Origin: Monosporascus cannonballus | Taxonomy: Eukaryota > Ascomycota > Sordariomycetes > Xylariales | Length of the DNA stretch: 64,000 nt | NCBI GenBank assembly: GCA_004154925.1 | Contig: QJNS01000022.1 | Location: 124,001-188,000, forward strand | Direction of reading: 5' to 3' | Part shown: positions 52,501 through 63,613 of the stretch, piece after piece | Position numbering within the stretch: position 1 is the stretch's first letter | Layout of the letters: the number at the start of each line of letters is the position of its first letter | Program-made: the position numbers and the translations under genes | The notes under the pieces: generated by a model | Told to the model about the DNA's origin: nothing | The model's database searches: none | The model's input: the letters and a program-made list of their open reading frames with translations, nothing else

Positions 52501-53660
52501 ACGATAATCATTATGCAACCTGAAAAAACTGAAACCCCGTGGTTATTCGATTCCATAAAATTGGTTTGTCCAGAGCCTGATAGGGAAGTTTGAGTAGGAG
52601 TAAGTGTGCAAATACCAACCGTTTTAGCAATATCCGGAAAGTGAAGGAGGGAGTTGATAAGGCTGCTCTTCCCTATTTACGGTTAATCCACCGAAGTTAC
52701 GCTAATTACGAAGACTGCATTAACCTTGGCCAGAGTCTCCGAGAACTGCGATTGTCCTGGTATCAGAGCCCACGAAGCTGCTGAGGCTCTTGGCATCTTT
52801 CAGGAGCCTGTGTATCTCGGGACCTCGCTCTATCGAGTCAGGGATACTCTGGATCGTATTGGCTACCCCCTTTGCGATGTCGAGGCCGGCCTTTAGCGCC
52901 GTTTGAAAAGAACTTGTAAAGAATGGATGAGTAGGAAGTTGCTCATCGCGAACGTTATATGAGGCGATATCAACTGCAGGGGATGCGGTAAGAGGCGTTC
53001 GACCCTGAGTTGCTTCGCTCGAGCTGGCACGGTTCACTGCAGGCGAGCCGAACTGATATAATGAAGACCGTGGAGGACCCCCAGATGCCGCCCTGGTGGA
53101 GGGACTCTCTGTCAATGTAAGCCTAGAGAATTCGGCCTGAGGAGGTGACAGCCAAGTGTCGTTTGGCATAGGCGAACCGGAGTGAGCGGCCGGAGGTTGC
53201 AGAGACTCGGCATGGCGTTGGTGTACAGAAGAAGCCTCATTCAATGTAAGCCGAGAGAGTTCCACTTCGGGAGTTGTCAGCTGGTAAGATGGGACCGGCG
53301 AGGCTGTTCGCGAGAAGCGGGGGGATGGCGACGGGGAAACATTGTGAAGAGAGCGAAACGGGATGGTGCCGGTGCCGCTGCTAGTAAATGTGAAATCGCC
53401 TGCGCCTTGACCGAAAGAGAGCGCGACACTGGGGGCGTAACGGCCACGGATGCCGGGCTCGTGGTATGGCCAACCGGAGACACACGAGATGCTCGAGCTC
53501 CCGTTGTCGCGGCGGGCGATCGTGGAGTCAAGATGCGACGAGACGGCCGGGAGTCCGGTGTAGCTGGCTGGCCCCCGCGCAGGTTCGACGGCATCCTTGG
53601 GTTCCGCGAAACACCGGGATTCTCGTCTGAGTCGTCTCCATCTACTGAGAAAGTCGGCAT
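49569..53660 (-). CDS. Dynamin-superfamily large GTPase, nuclear GTPase SLIP-GC-like, many exons
   Basis: Minus strand. Inferred exons (high to low): 53660-52725 (start region unresolved), 52672-52620, 52382-51907, 51846-51791, 51738-51524, 51470-51328, 51274-50905, 50848-50776, 50719-50661, 50607-50598, 50543-50337, 50278-50009, 49912-49569. From 53265 to the stop they total exactly 939 codons. G1 is split across the first intron and reads GDSGQGKSSL; G2 is likely in GSACTSVVTEY; G3 is DLPG (in LILADLPGLQD); a G4-like VVCTRSE precedes exon 6. The long helical C-terminal half carries the WNAKIIWKMRMELAYQW block. The N-terminus is a Ser/Pro-rich disordered region with a repeated SRLTLxE motif. 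This fits the SLIP-GC-like GTPases that are common and expanded in ascomycetes; their substrate is unknown. Oddities: two predicted GC-AG introns (51275-51327, 50544-50597), a 10-nt exon, an ambiguous splice at 50713-50776, and two overlapping open frames at the N-terminus, so the start and first ~130 residues are uncertain. Without splicing data a decaying allele cannot be excluded. Confidence 0.8.
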
Positions 53661-54522
53661 CTTGCGCGATCTCCCAAAGTATAGTCTTCTTATTGATATC
53701 TAGTGTTCGATTGCCGGGAAAAAGGAAGTAAAAGTGGTTAAGGAGAATCGAAGGTGAACAGGGTTGTCAAATGGGGAAAGGGCTGAAGCATAGGCCTGCC
53801 TTTTCTATGAACCTGTCTCCGTGTGGGATACAGCACATATATATACCCGATGCACCTGGAGGTCATATACACCTCGCAACTCCTTCAATGTTTAGTCTTC
53901 TGACATTAAGTTGCCTGGGATTAACCTAAGCGCTGCGCTTTCCCCATGTTCCCCATGTATGGCGTGTGTCGAAACGGACGCAATGTGGCAGATGTTTCGA
54001 GTACTACCAACACCAAACAAGAGGAATCACCCGTCGGCCGCTCTGCCCTGGCCCGAAACACACATATAAAACAGAATCGTCGATGCAATTGATCCTAATC
54101 CGGAGAGAGCAGATAAGCTTGCGAGAAACTGTAAGCCTTGATGGGAGTATGAATATACATCTAAGCCCATGTAGTTCGGGCCATGTCCAGAGTCCGAAAA
54201 CGCCAACCAGGACCGGTCTATGCCGGCGCCGTGGGGTTCAAGGCTGTCCGAAAGAGCTTAGCAATCCTGGATGGCCTCGTGGAATAAAAGACCTAGACAT
54301 GTATCCACAATTTGGTTACTCACAATACCCCTGCTTGCTGGTAGGCGCACCAACCGCAGTGGGGCGGGTAGCCGCCGACGAGATCATCATTGGTGAGCGT
54401 TACGCGGAGCCCGAACGTTCGGTAAAGATGGTGTGCCCCTGCCAAGACCAGTAGACCCCACTGACTTTACGTGTGTGGTTATTTTTCTGGGCCCGACTGT
54501 ATGTACTTTACATACACTAATC
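53661..54522. other. Upstream region of the GTPase gene, no gene seen
   Basis: About 860 bp between the GTPase start and the Tc1-like element. A TATA-like word lies at 53836-53846. A plus-strand open stretch up to 54454 has a composition unlike its neighbours' coding sequence and no recognisable motif, so it is left out. Confidence 0.5.
53836..53846 (-). promoter_or_regulatory. Candidate TATA box of the GTPase gene
   Basis: The minus strand reads GTATATATATG about 180 nt before the ATG at 53660. A C/T-rich stretch lies between it and the start codon, as is common at fungal start regions. Sequence and position only; no other element supports it. Confidence 0.35.
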
Positions 54523-55862
54523 GACCAAATGGACCCGTGCGCTCAGACAACCCCGCCCCAAAACCGCGACCCATACTCCACCCATTTATACCTTCTTAAT
54601 CCAATAACATAATAACTACCATATGGATTTGGATGAATCTGCTTCCGTTTTTGTCGCCGACCGTCGGCCTAATTAGGAATTCAGTCCAGAAGCCCGGGCC
54701 TTCATGGTTAGAGCTATAGCTGCAGGTACAACCCAGACCCGGGTAGCCGAAGTTATGGAGACTGACCGTCAGCGTATTGGGGAATAACTTTAACGCTTTA
54801 TAATTTATAGAACGGTCCATAACCTGCCACGGGGATACCGTTAATACTTAATTTAAAGTTACCTAATTTCGTATTTTTATTATTTAAGCCGGCGTTATTC
54901 CCGGGATCCGTATCGTAAGCTTAAAAATAAAGCGGGTACCAATATTAACATATTAATAATAAAACATTTTTTCCGTAAGCTTACGTTAAAAAAATAACGC
55001 GTTATGAAAAAAATTAATTTGATAATTATTAACGTATTTAAACGGTTATATTTCGCCAAAAAAACCTTTAAATAAAATAATTAAAGATATTTTTTATTAA
55101 TACTTTATTCCGATAAATATTTTATATAAAATATATTTAGTCATCCAAGTTAATAAGTATTTCGTTTATCGTTAAAGCGTTATAAGAAAAACTTAATAAA
55201 TCCAGAAAATTACAAAAAAATTACGTTTTTTATTATGATTTAAGGGATAATATGGTAACGGAAGGGCGAGGGTAATTTTTTTCTTATTGTCCTTTACGAA
55301 AAAGATCCGGGTTCGCCCGGCGAAAAAGTGATTTCCCGGCATTATATCGAAATTTTCGAACGAGGCCTTTTTCCTTTTTACGAACCTAATAATCCTTTTA
55401 TTTAAGATAACATTTTAATATATAAAGTTATTACCGTTAAGGAATTTTTCGAAAAATATAATATTTAGGTATTTAAATAATTATTGTATTTACTTAATCT
55501 AAATTTAATCGAATATTTTTAGTACGCTTTAAAGGATAAAATTTACGAAATTAAGCCCGAATTTGGATATTTATTTAATAATAAAAAAATTATTACCGCA
55601 TATTTAAAATAATTAAAAACGTATGGTTATAATTTGATTTCCGCTTTAAAATAAAATTTATTAAGTTATTCTTTAATAAATTAAAAGCCGTTCGTCGCGT
55701 CCGAAAATGGTATATACGATTTTAAAAAGTAGCTTTAAGGTTTTAAAATAATATATATAGCTTTTTAATTAAATACGTTTTAATAAAGAAATGAATTGTC
55801 AAAGTTATAGGTTTAATATAGGGGGGGAGTGGATTAATGGGGGCGCACGGATCCATTTGGTC
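54523..55862 (+). mobile_element. Tc1/mariner-type DNA transposon, RIP-degraded
   Basis: 1,340 bp between 20-bp inverted repeats with one mismatch (54523-54542, GACCAAATGGACCCGTGCGC; complement at 55843-55862). The single difference is a G-to-A step in the right copy. The interior encodes a transposase relic on the plus strand. The first ~310 bp are lightly altered, while from about 54840 to 55830 the sequence is AT-rich with CpG retained, as in the retroelement block. A flanking TA duplication, expected of this superfamily, could not be placed exactly, so the true ends may extend a few bases. The right end is only about 155 bp from the RFT1 start codon. Confidence 0.82.
54623..55750 (+). pseudogene. 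Tc1-family transposase relic
   Basis: From the ATG at 54623 the frame reads a short leader, then SPEARAFMVRAIAAGTTQTRVAEV, the N-terminal helix-turn-helix of Tc1-like transposases. Stops follow near 54670 and 54787. The C-terminal catalytic part is still visible: a D-N-I-L-I-Y-K stretch near 55408-55430 corresponds to the second catalytic Asp region, and an N-L-N-L-I-E-Y-F block near 55495-55520 corresponds to the LNPIEHxW motif with the third acidic residue. A YALKDKIYEIKPEFGYLFNN run follows. Stops created by G-to-A changes inactivate it. The closest class is the Tc1 branch of Tc1/mariner. Confidence 0.8.
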
Positions 55863-56016
55863 CCCTGGTCTACTTTATTTATTAGCACGTAAAGTAACTT
55901 TAGCTTCCGGCGTCATTCCGAACTCCACACGTCCTCAACATCAACAACGCCCAAGTCCCAGAAACTCAATGGCATAGAACAACAGGTTACGCCCATCGAC
56001 GACCGAACGTCTGACG

Positions 56017-57990
56017 ATGGCTTCCGACGAAAAGAAAGCCCCTCGCTCTCCCCATCCAAGGACGGAGACGGGGGCCGGAGCGGGAGCCGCTGCCACTACC
56101 GCTGCCGTCAAGGCAGGGACTGGGTCCGCCGTGCGCGGCGCATCCCTCCTCATCATGCTGCAGATCGTGTCGCGCGCCGTGACCTTCGTCGCGAACCAGC
56201 TGCTGCTGCGCTTCCTGACGGCGCAGCTCCTCGGTGTGTCAACCCAGCTCGAGGTGTACTACCTTTCCGTCCTGTTCTTCGCGCGCGAGAGCCTGCGCGT
56301 CGCCATCCAGCGGCAGGGCAGTTCTTCCTCTACGTCCGCGACCACCGCGACCGACACTTCCTCCCCGACGGCCGCCGCCGACGGGAAAGAGCCGGACGAA
56401 GATAGCGACGCGACTACGACTGCTCGTGACAGCCAGGCCGTCGTGAACATCGCGCACCTGTCGCTGGTCTTGGGGCTGGCTGCCGCCGCCGGACTGGGCT
56501 GGATGTACATGCGCTATGTCGACACCCCGACGGCCGGGACGCCGTACCTGGAGACTTCGCTGCGTATCTACGGTGTGGCGGCTATCCTAGAGCTACTCTC
56601 CGAACCGGCTTTCGTGGTGCTCCAGCACCGCCTGCGCTTCGGGCCACGGGCGGCTGCCGAATCGACGGCCACATTTCTGCGCTGCGTCGCCACGTTCGGC
56701 GCCGCGCACTGGGCATGGAGGCACAGCCTCGACCTCGGCGTCCTGCCATTCGCATGCGGCCAGCTCGCGTACGGCCTCGGCCTGCTCACCGTGTACGCAT
56801 GGTACGGGCTCGGCCTAGCATGGAGCGAGGGGTTCTCGCTCCTGCCGCGCCGCACCCCGCCGAAACGGGATGATAACAACAACAACTACGTGCTGGGCTA
56901 CTTCTACAAGCCGACCCTGAGGCTGGCGTCGAGCCTCACGGCACAGTCGCTCGTGAAGCACGTGCTGACGCAGGGCGACACGTTCCTGGTCTCGGTGCTC
57001 TCGGACCCGCGGTCGCAGGGCGTCTACGCGCTGGCGAACAACTACGGCGGCCTGCTGGCGCGCCTGGTGTTCCAGCCCATCGAGGAGAGCAGCCGGAACT
57101 ACTTCAGCAAGCTCCTGTCCACCGACACATCTACAACCACCGATTCCGCCGATTCCGCCCAGGAGGTCGATAGCGGCGAGAGCCGCATCATCAGCAGCAG
57201 TAGCAGCACCCCGTCCGCCGCCGTCATCAAAGCGCGCGACAACCTGCGCGCCCTGCTGCGCTTCTACGTGCTCCTCGGCATCCTGGTCGTGTCGATCGGC
57301 CCCTACGCGGCGCCGCTACTGGTGCAGATTGTGGCGGGCTCGCGGTGGTCGGCGAGCGGCGCCGGTGGCGTGCTGGCGCGGTACTGCCTGTACATCCCGC
57401 TGCTGGCCATAAACGGCGTGGCGGAGGCGTTCGTGTCGTCGGTGGCCACGAAGGAGCAGATCCACCGCCAGAGCCTCTGGATGGGCCTCTTCAGCGTGGC
57501 GTTCGGGGTCGCCGGGTTCGCGGCGCTGCGCGTGCTGGGGCTCGGCGCCGCGGGCCTCGTGTACGCCAACGCCGTCAACATGCTGTGCCGCATCGGCTGG
57601 AGCGCGGGGTTCGTCTCGCGCTACTTCGCCGGGCGCGGCGTCGAGTTCGCGTGGGGCGGCGTCGTGCCCGACGGCGCCGCGCTCTACGTCGCCGGCACGG
57701 CTGCGCTCTGGGCCACGCTGGGCGGGCTCGGCATTTCCGTCGGCGGTACCTCGCCGCACGTCTTCACGGACTTGGTCACTGTCGCGATGTGTGCCGTGCC
57801 GCATGTGGCTTTGGTGTAAGTCTCATTGCCACGATTTCGTTTTTTTATTCTTCCGATTAAACTCCCCTTCTATTCCCTGGAATTGGAACGGCTAACTGAT
57901 GTGTGTCTCGTGTCTTACAGCGCCTTCGCCGAAAGGAGATATCTACTGGAGTGCTACCGCTACATACGTGGTAGCCGGGGGTCTAGCTGA
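56017..57990 (+). CDS. RFT1: Rft1, ER oligosaccharide translocation protein, 622 aa
   Basis: Exons 56017-57815 and 57921-57990, with a 105-nt intron (GTAAGT...TTACAG). The last 23 residues come from exon 2. Rft1 is a polytopic ER membrane protein of N-glycosylation; it was proposed to flip Man5GlcNAc2-PP-dolichol, though that direct role is disputed. The family signature is strong at the N-terminus: ASLLIMLQIVSRAVTFVANQLLLRFLT, then LEVYYLSVLFFARESLRVAIQRQ. A later HVLTQGDTFLVS and a NNYGGLLARLVFQPIEESSRNYFSKLL block are also diagnostic. About a dozen hydrophobic helices are visible. Two polar, low-complexity Ser/Thr/Asp insertions (about residues 105-145 and 365-405) and an Ala/Gly-rich N-terminal tail of about 40 residues explain why it is longer than the ~550-570 aa of many homologues. 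Codon use is very GC-rich. Its start lies close to the Tc1 relic; its 3' end faces DBP3, with 89 bp between the stops. Confidence 0.96.
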
Positions 57991-58079
57991 TACGGCCCCT
58001 TCTAGTCTATACGTATGATCGTTCAAATAAAGGAAGCCATGCGCGCAGATGCTTTCTCCACTCCCGTATCTTAATCGTC

Positions 58080-60047
58080 TCAGTCAAACGTGATCTTGGT
58101 CCCCTTCTGCGACATGTCTACGTCCTTGAAGAAGGCGCCGTAAGTGCCGTGCGTCTTCTTCTTGACCGTAGTGCCGAACTTAAGCAGCTCCTGGGGTACC
58201 GGTTGCCCGGCCGCTTTGAGGATGTTGATTAATCTGGAAGGGTAAAAACCGTTAGTTCTCGCGATATTTTTTTTTTGTGGCGACACTTCCGGCCAGGGTG
58301 GACTTACTCTCCAGAATGCGACTTGTCGTGCTCGGTAAAGAGCGTGATAGCCTGGCCGGTCTTGCCGGCTCGACCCGTACGGCCGATTCGGTGGACGTAA
58401 TCCTCGATGGTGAGGGGGAACTGTGAAAGCTCAAGTCAGCATAGAAACAGGACAAGATCTGGATAGCGAACGGACAGCCGCGCTGATGTTAAAACGCTAG
58501 GTGACCGCCCACTCACGACTACCACTCACCGTACAGTTAATAACCAGCTTCACCTCGGGAATGTCCAAACCGCGCGCCGCGACGTCGGTGGCCACCAGGA
58601 CCGGCGTCTCGCCCTTCTTGAACGCCTCGAGGCTCCTGGTGCGCTGCTCCTGCTTCAGGTCACCGTGGATGCCCGCTACCTTGAGGCCGCCGCGCTGGCG
58701 CAGGAAGTTCTCGACGCGCGTGGCCTCCTTTTTGTACAGGCAGAACACGAGGACGCGCTCGTTCCGCGGCTGCGCCTTGAGCAGCTGCAGCAGGCGCTGC
58801 TCCTTGACCTTGGGGTCGACGACCTCTACACGCTGCTCGATGCGCGCGTTGGCCTGCAGGTCGCCGCTCGGGTTGCCGCCGATCTGGATTTTGACGGGCG
58901 ACACCATGAACGTCGACGCGAGCGCCTGTACGCTCTGCGGCCACGTCGCCGTGTACATGAGCGTCTGCCTGCCCTCCTTGCGCGGACACGCGCTCAAGAT
59001 CTGTTTGATGTCGTCCTCGAATCCCTTGTCCAACATGCGGTCCGCCTCGTCGAGCACGACGAACTTCGCGTTGTCCAACTTGACGGCACCTTCCTCGAGG
59101 AAGTCCTTGAGACGGCCGGGCGTCGCAACAATGATGTCGCCCTTCCGCAGCAGCGCCCGCTGGTCGTCTTTTGACGCCCCGCCGTAGACGCACACGGTAT
59201 TCAGGCCGACGAGCTCTCCAAGCTTGGATAGTTGCTCGTTCGTCTGCATGGCCAGTTCGCGGGTGGGCGAGACCACGACGGCCCGTATCCTCCCGGGGCC
59301 CTTGGTCTTGGGCAACCCCAGCACGGCCGTGACGAGAGGTAGGCCGAAGCCCATAGTCTTGCCAGACCCCGTCTCCGCAACGCCCACAATATCACGACCG
59401 GAAAGGCCAAACGGCCAGGACGCGGCCTGGATGGGCGTCGGTTCCTTGAAGCATGTGAAGGGGTTTTTGGAGATCAGAGCCGAGGACGGCAAATGTGAAA
59501 ACTTCATGATGGGTCGGAGAGGCTTGTCGGACAGCGGATCTGTAACGGTGATCTGATGTGTGTCGAGGAAGTTCGTGATCTCGGCTTGCGATACAGTAGC
59601 GAGGGCACTAGTCTGTTGATACTGCCCTGTAGCCGTCGTTGATGGCTCAGACCCATTGACAACTTCAGCAATCGCCTCCTCGCCATTAGAGTGGCCATTA
59701 CTTGTACCATTGGTCTCCGCGTCATCGTCGGCGTCGCGCTTCTTCTTCTTGTCCTTCTTTCCCTTCTTGGACTTGGGCTCGGCATCGTCGCCATCCTCAC
59801 CAGACCGTTCCCTCTCTCTCTTCTCCTTCTTCTTCTCTTTCTTGTCTTTCCTATCCTTCTTCTCCTTTTTCTTCTTGGGCTTCCCCTCTGCAGCGTCAGA
59901 GGCGACTACTTCCTCATCATGCACCGGCGTTGAGACTCCCGAGTCGTCATTGTGGAGCTTACTCTTCTTGTCTTTCTTCTCCTTCTTTGACTTTTTCCGA
60001 GGAATAGTCGCCTCGACCTCGACGTCTTCTAAAGTATGTTTTGACAT
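58080..60047 (-). CDS. DBP3: Dbp3, DEAD-box RNA helicase for 60S ribosome biogenesis, 594 aa
   Basis: Three exons: 60047-58530, 58420-58308 and 58233-58080, with introns of 109 nt (GTGAGT...CACAG) and 74 nt (GTAAGT...TCCAG). Total 595 codons with the stop. In yeast Dbp3 acts in the nucleolus, helping RNase MRP-dependent processing of pre-rRNA (A3 site). Motifs: Q-motif [11 protein letters not shown] (197-207), Walker A AETGSGKT (224-231), PTREL (261-265), TPGR (309-312), DEAD (333-336), TAT instead of SAT (366-368; TATWP is usual in Dbp3), ARGLD (491-495), and [10 protein letters not shown] across exon 2 (516-525). The first ~105 residues are Lys/Glu-rich ([14 protein letters not shown]), typical of nucleolar Dbp3. 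The C-terminus ...[11 protein letters not shown]...KITFD is also Dbp3-like. The ATG at 60047 is the first in frame. The antisense strand has long open frames caused only by high GC. Confidence 0.97.
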
Positions 60048-63000
60048 GGTTACCGAGGATGCGCTACGCAATTCCAGTCATTGAATTACCGTAGTTGCAG
60101 TTGCCTGTGTTCATCTGCGACGATTAGACGCCTGCGACGGCAAGAAAATTGAGTTACAATGCTTATCGATAAGATATGATGGTGGCGGGTCCAACCGCTG
60201 TGGAGCAAGGGTCCTGTGGCTGGCCGCGCTGTGGCTATCTTCTTTTCACCAGGCTCACCTTTATTTTAACGACACCCGTGCTAACTGAATATGCGGTGAT
60301 AGCTGGACATGCAACTGGTAGGAGGAGACGTCAGAAGTCCCATCTCAGGTGGCCAAGCCTCTTCGAGAACTTTATAACTCCGGTGCAGATTTGTGATCCT
60401 GTCCGTAATGTTATTCTTGCGGTGTTGTCGACAACTAGAACTATGCCTCCCATACCAACTATGGCATAAAGCCACGATGCGTGAAGCCACGCCACATGCG
60501 GCCTGTAAATATCATGGGAGAGGGCACCGCAAGTCGCTGGCGTGGCGACGAAAGCCTTGAGAGCCGTTAACAAGTCACCCTGTACCCAGGGATAAGAAAG
60601 GGTTGGAAAACCAGCCGCCAGCAGAGAAAGTAGACAAGCCGTTCCAGCGAGACTCGATGGGTTAGCTTTGGGCGCTGGCCTCAGTCTCCTGACGAAGATT
60701 CAATGACCGCAATCATGCTGTCTGGCGATGGATGCGCTTCCGCCGGTACCGAAGCCATTCTGCCTAGAACCATCCACGAAATCTACACTATCGAAGACAC
60801 CGGATAGGGATCAGATGCAGTCCATGTAAACTCCGCATTGATGGGAAATATATGTTCTGATATCAGTAGAACAGGCCCTTCGTATCCATGCTACACCATG
60901 CTGATATATCCATTGTATCAGTTTCGCCCGGATGATTGAAATCGTAGAGGTCTTTGTTACCCAGTGGTAACTAATGTGGCGCAGGGGGCCGCGGACGAGA
61001 AAACATACTGCCTCCACGTTAGAAGATAATGTATCACCCGGAGCAAGTCTTCTGGCTTCGGACGATGGTCAATCTCGACTACCTGGGAAATGTTGAGAAG
61101 TTTCAAGGAGATGTCGAAAATCGTGTCATCATCACCCGTGGGCGGGTTTCGAAATGTCGACAGGCGCTTCATAAGCGGAAAGGGGAAGTCCCATTTACTC
61201 CTGAGTCTGGCAGGAGCAGTAGGCATAGGAGATCTAAGAAGTATTAGGCTGCCTAACCAAGAGTACGCCTTACAACAGCAGCCGCTAACCACTTTCTTGC
61301 TGCCGTATAACTGTCTCGCGTCTTTCCAAGTCCACCATAGCTAGCTCTTCTGCTACTCCCACGGGCCACGGCTATGGATGCAGGGGCTGCGTCATGCATG
61401 TTTTCATCGCTGACTGCCAAGCGGTGCTCTCCATACGCTAGTTGTCGTCGGATGGCGAACCAAACTGCCCAACGGCCCCTTTTCCCGGTCCGATCCGTGC
61501 TCCATTCATGTCTGGAATTAGACTGCGGCGTCGAATTCCCTAAGCAACAATGCGCGGCCGGCCCCGTCTTCTGACTCGCGAGGGTAGACAAGACGTCCAT
61601 GCCAGCTAACTTACGGCGAGTACTTCGTCAGGGGATGGGTCCGAGCAGAACCAGAAAGCATCGTTGAGGCGGCGTCCGGTACCATTACTGGAGGGACCTC
61701 CTCCTAACTAGCAATGACTAGGCACCACGGGTGACATTGATCTAATCCACCTAGATATCTCGCCGGTTGACTACCTACATCATCTATCTAACGGCGGCGT
61801 GCCCCCTCGACCACCTGCAATTTTTCAGAACCGGATATACCCACCTAGCGTGACAAGAGAACCGCGGCGAACTAAGGCGGGCGCTCTCTGAACCCCATCA
61901 GCTTGCTGCCGTGGGGAGCGGATGAGGTAGGTAAGACACGCCGAAATGTCCCTTCGGTTGCTGATTAAGTAATTAGCCAAAGCGCGAGAGCGACGTGGAT
62001 GCGAATCGCGCATGCATTCTCCAGTCTCGATACCTACGCCCGCGGCATGCCCGTGAAAGTGTAGACCTACAGGATGCGCCGGGAGAGAGCTCGTGGTATG
62101 TATGGTCCTCGCTCGAGAGATGGGCACAGTTTTACGAGCTGTGCGCTCGGGTGGCCGGTCCATCTGTGATGATAATCCCGTATGCCTCTGGCTACTACTA
62201 CTTTCCAGTTTTACCTACTACATGTGAAGTCTTCGAGACTGTGCATGCATGTACGAAGGAGGGAGACACAAAGGACGCGCTGGAATACTTCGACGGGTGG
62301 GAGAGAAAGATAGAGAGGGGCTCCGAGAGGACGGGGTATGAAATGGTCCGAGGTGGAAGTAGCAGGTAGGTATCTAGGGTATGTACTGGATGATAGAAGC
62401 AACTTATATGTATGCAATGGCCCAGACGAAGGGCAGGCGGGCCGTAGCAGAAGAGGACAGCTCGAATTTCGAGGGAATCATTCGCACTAGGTAATAACCG
62501 TTATGGAAGAGCGCCAGGCAAGATCGAAATGGGCCTCTTAATGAATTGACCGGAAAGCATTATAGCCGGAAAAGAGTGAGGGCTACAGTCGGTAGGGTGA
62601 CGCAACAAGTATTTAGATAACCTGTGCGATATTATAGTAACTTAGTTCATCCCGAATACCCCGACATGAGCAGTATTCCAAGCCCTCTCCCCCCCGCCCC
62701 CCCCGATACCGCCAAATCCTCCTCCTTATCCTGAACCTTCGTTAGGTACTTGATAGACGTTTTACGATGAGCCTCGTCGACCCTGGGATTATAGTAGAGG
62801 CAAACGGTTACGGAAGACAACCACTCTCAACACCCTAGACTTGAGTCCCTTGATGGGGATTTTATCAATGACCGCAATACCCGCGGCTGCCATTTATACC
62901 TAGCGAACTTCCGGTTGCCTGCAGTACCACACTCATTCATCACGGTTGTGACTGCAGTCATGCCGCTTCAACAGCCGAGCCTAGGTTTGCGTGCCTATTC

Positions 63001-63613
63001 TCGCCTCGACCTTGTTCATACCGGGTCGGCGGAACCCTTGGTTATCACAGCCTGTGTTGCTCCATGAGCGATGGACAAGTCACATTCCGATGCCAAGCAG
63101 TCGTGGCTATCGGGCCACTGGCGACATTATGTTATCACAAAATAATCTAAACACAGCCACAAAGATTCCCTGCGAGTGATCATTACCGGCTCCAAGACTT
63201 GACTATATAAATTGCAGTATGTGATGCTTGCATAGATATGTATGCTACAGCCTCATCCCCCAAATCCCCCACACCCTAGGCCGACGACTTCCTTTCCACT
63301 CGACAACACGACAACGCCCCATACTGTTGAACCCACCCTCACTAACAAACCAACCTGCTGAACTCCGGATGTGCACCGAGTATGTACATGTGAAGAAGCT
63401 TTGCTCCCTACGCAGTATAACGATGGAGAATGTGCCTGAACCTTTCCCTAGTCACTCATGTGCTTGGGTAAGCGATTGATTGGGTATCGCAAAGCAAACT
63501 CATGGGCTTAAACCTCCACCACCGTCCGCATTTTGTTGAACTCCATCTATTTATCCTTCATCCATCCACGCATCATGCCCCAGCACGGGTCGAGCCGTTA
63601 ACGTTGGCTTCGC
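60048..63613. other. 3.6-kb intergenic region, no supported gene
   Basis: Both flanking genes point away on the minus strand (DBP3 starts at 60047; ISU1 ends at 63614). Short frames are present on both strands without recognisable domains. The longest protein-like stretch is minus-strand about 60690-60331. It is open without an upstream ATG and has a hydrophobic run (WLYAIVGMGGIVLVV), so it could be a decayed or multi-exon membrane protein gene, but I cannot support it. A C-run lies near 62691-62705. Confidence 0.45.

Noticed and set aside
53966..54454. 162-codon plus-strand frame between the GTPase and the Tc1-like element
   Set aside because: No ATG at its start, no recognisable motif, mixed composition, and it lies in the probable promoter region of the GTPase gene.
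54518..55872. Exact TA target duplication for the Tc1-like element
   Set aside because: TA dinucleotides occur at 54518-54519 and 55871-55872 but do not sit symmetrically against the inverted repeats, so I did not assign the boundaries to them.
57303..57860. Long overlapping frames on both strands opposite or out of frame with RFT1
   Set aside because: Arg/Ala/Gly-rich translations typical of GC-rich coding shadow. The RFT1 frame carries all the family signatures.
58501..60084. Several long plus-strand open frames (up to ~228 codons) opposite DBP3
   Set aside because: They are antisense to a clear, motif-rich helicase gene. High GC in that gene makes stop codons rare on the other strand, and the translations show no domain.
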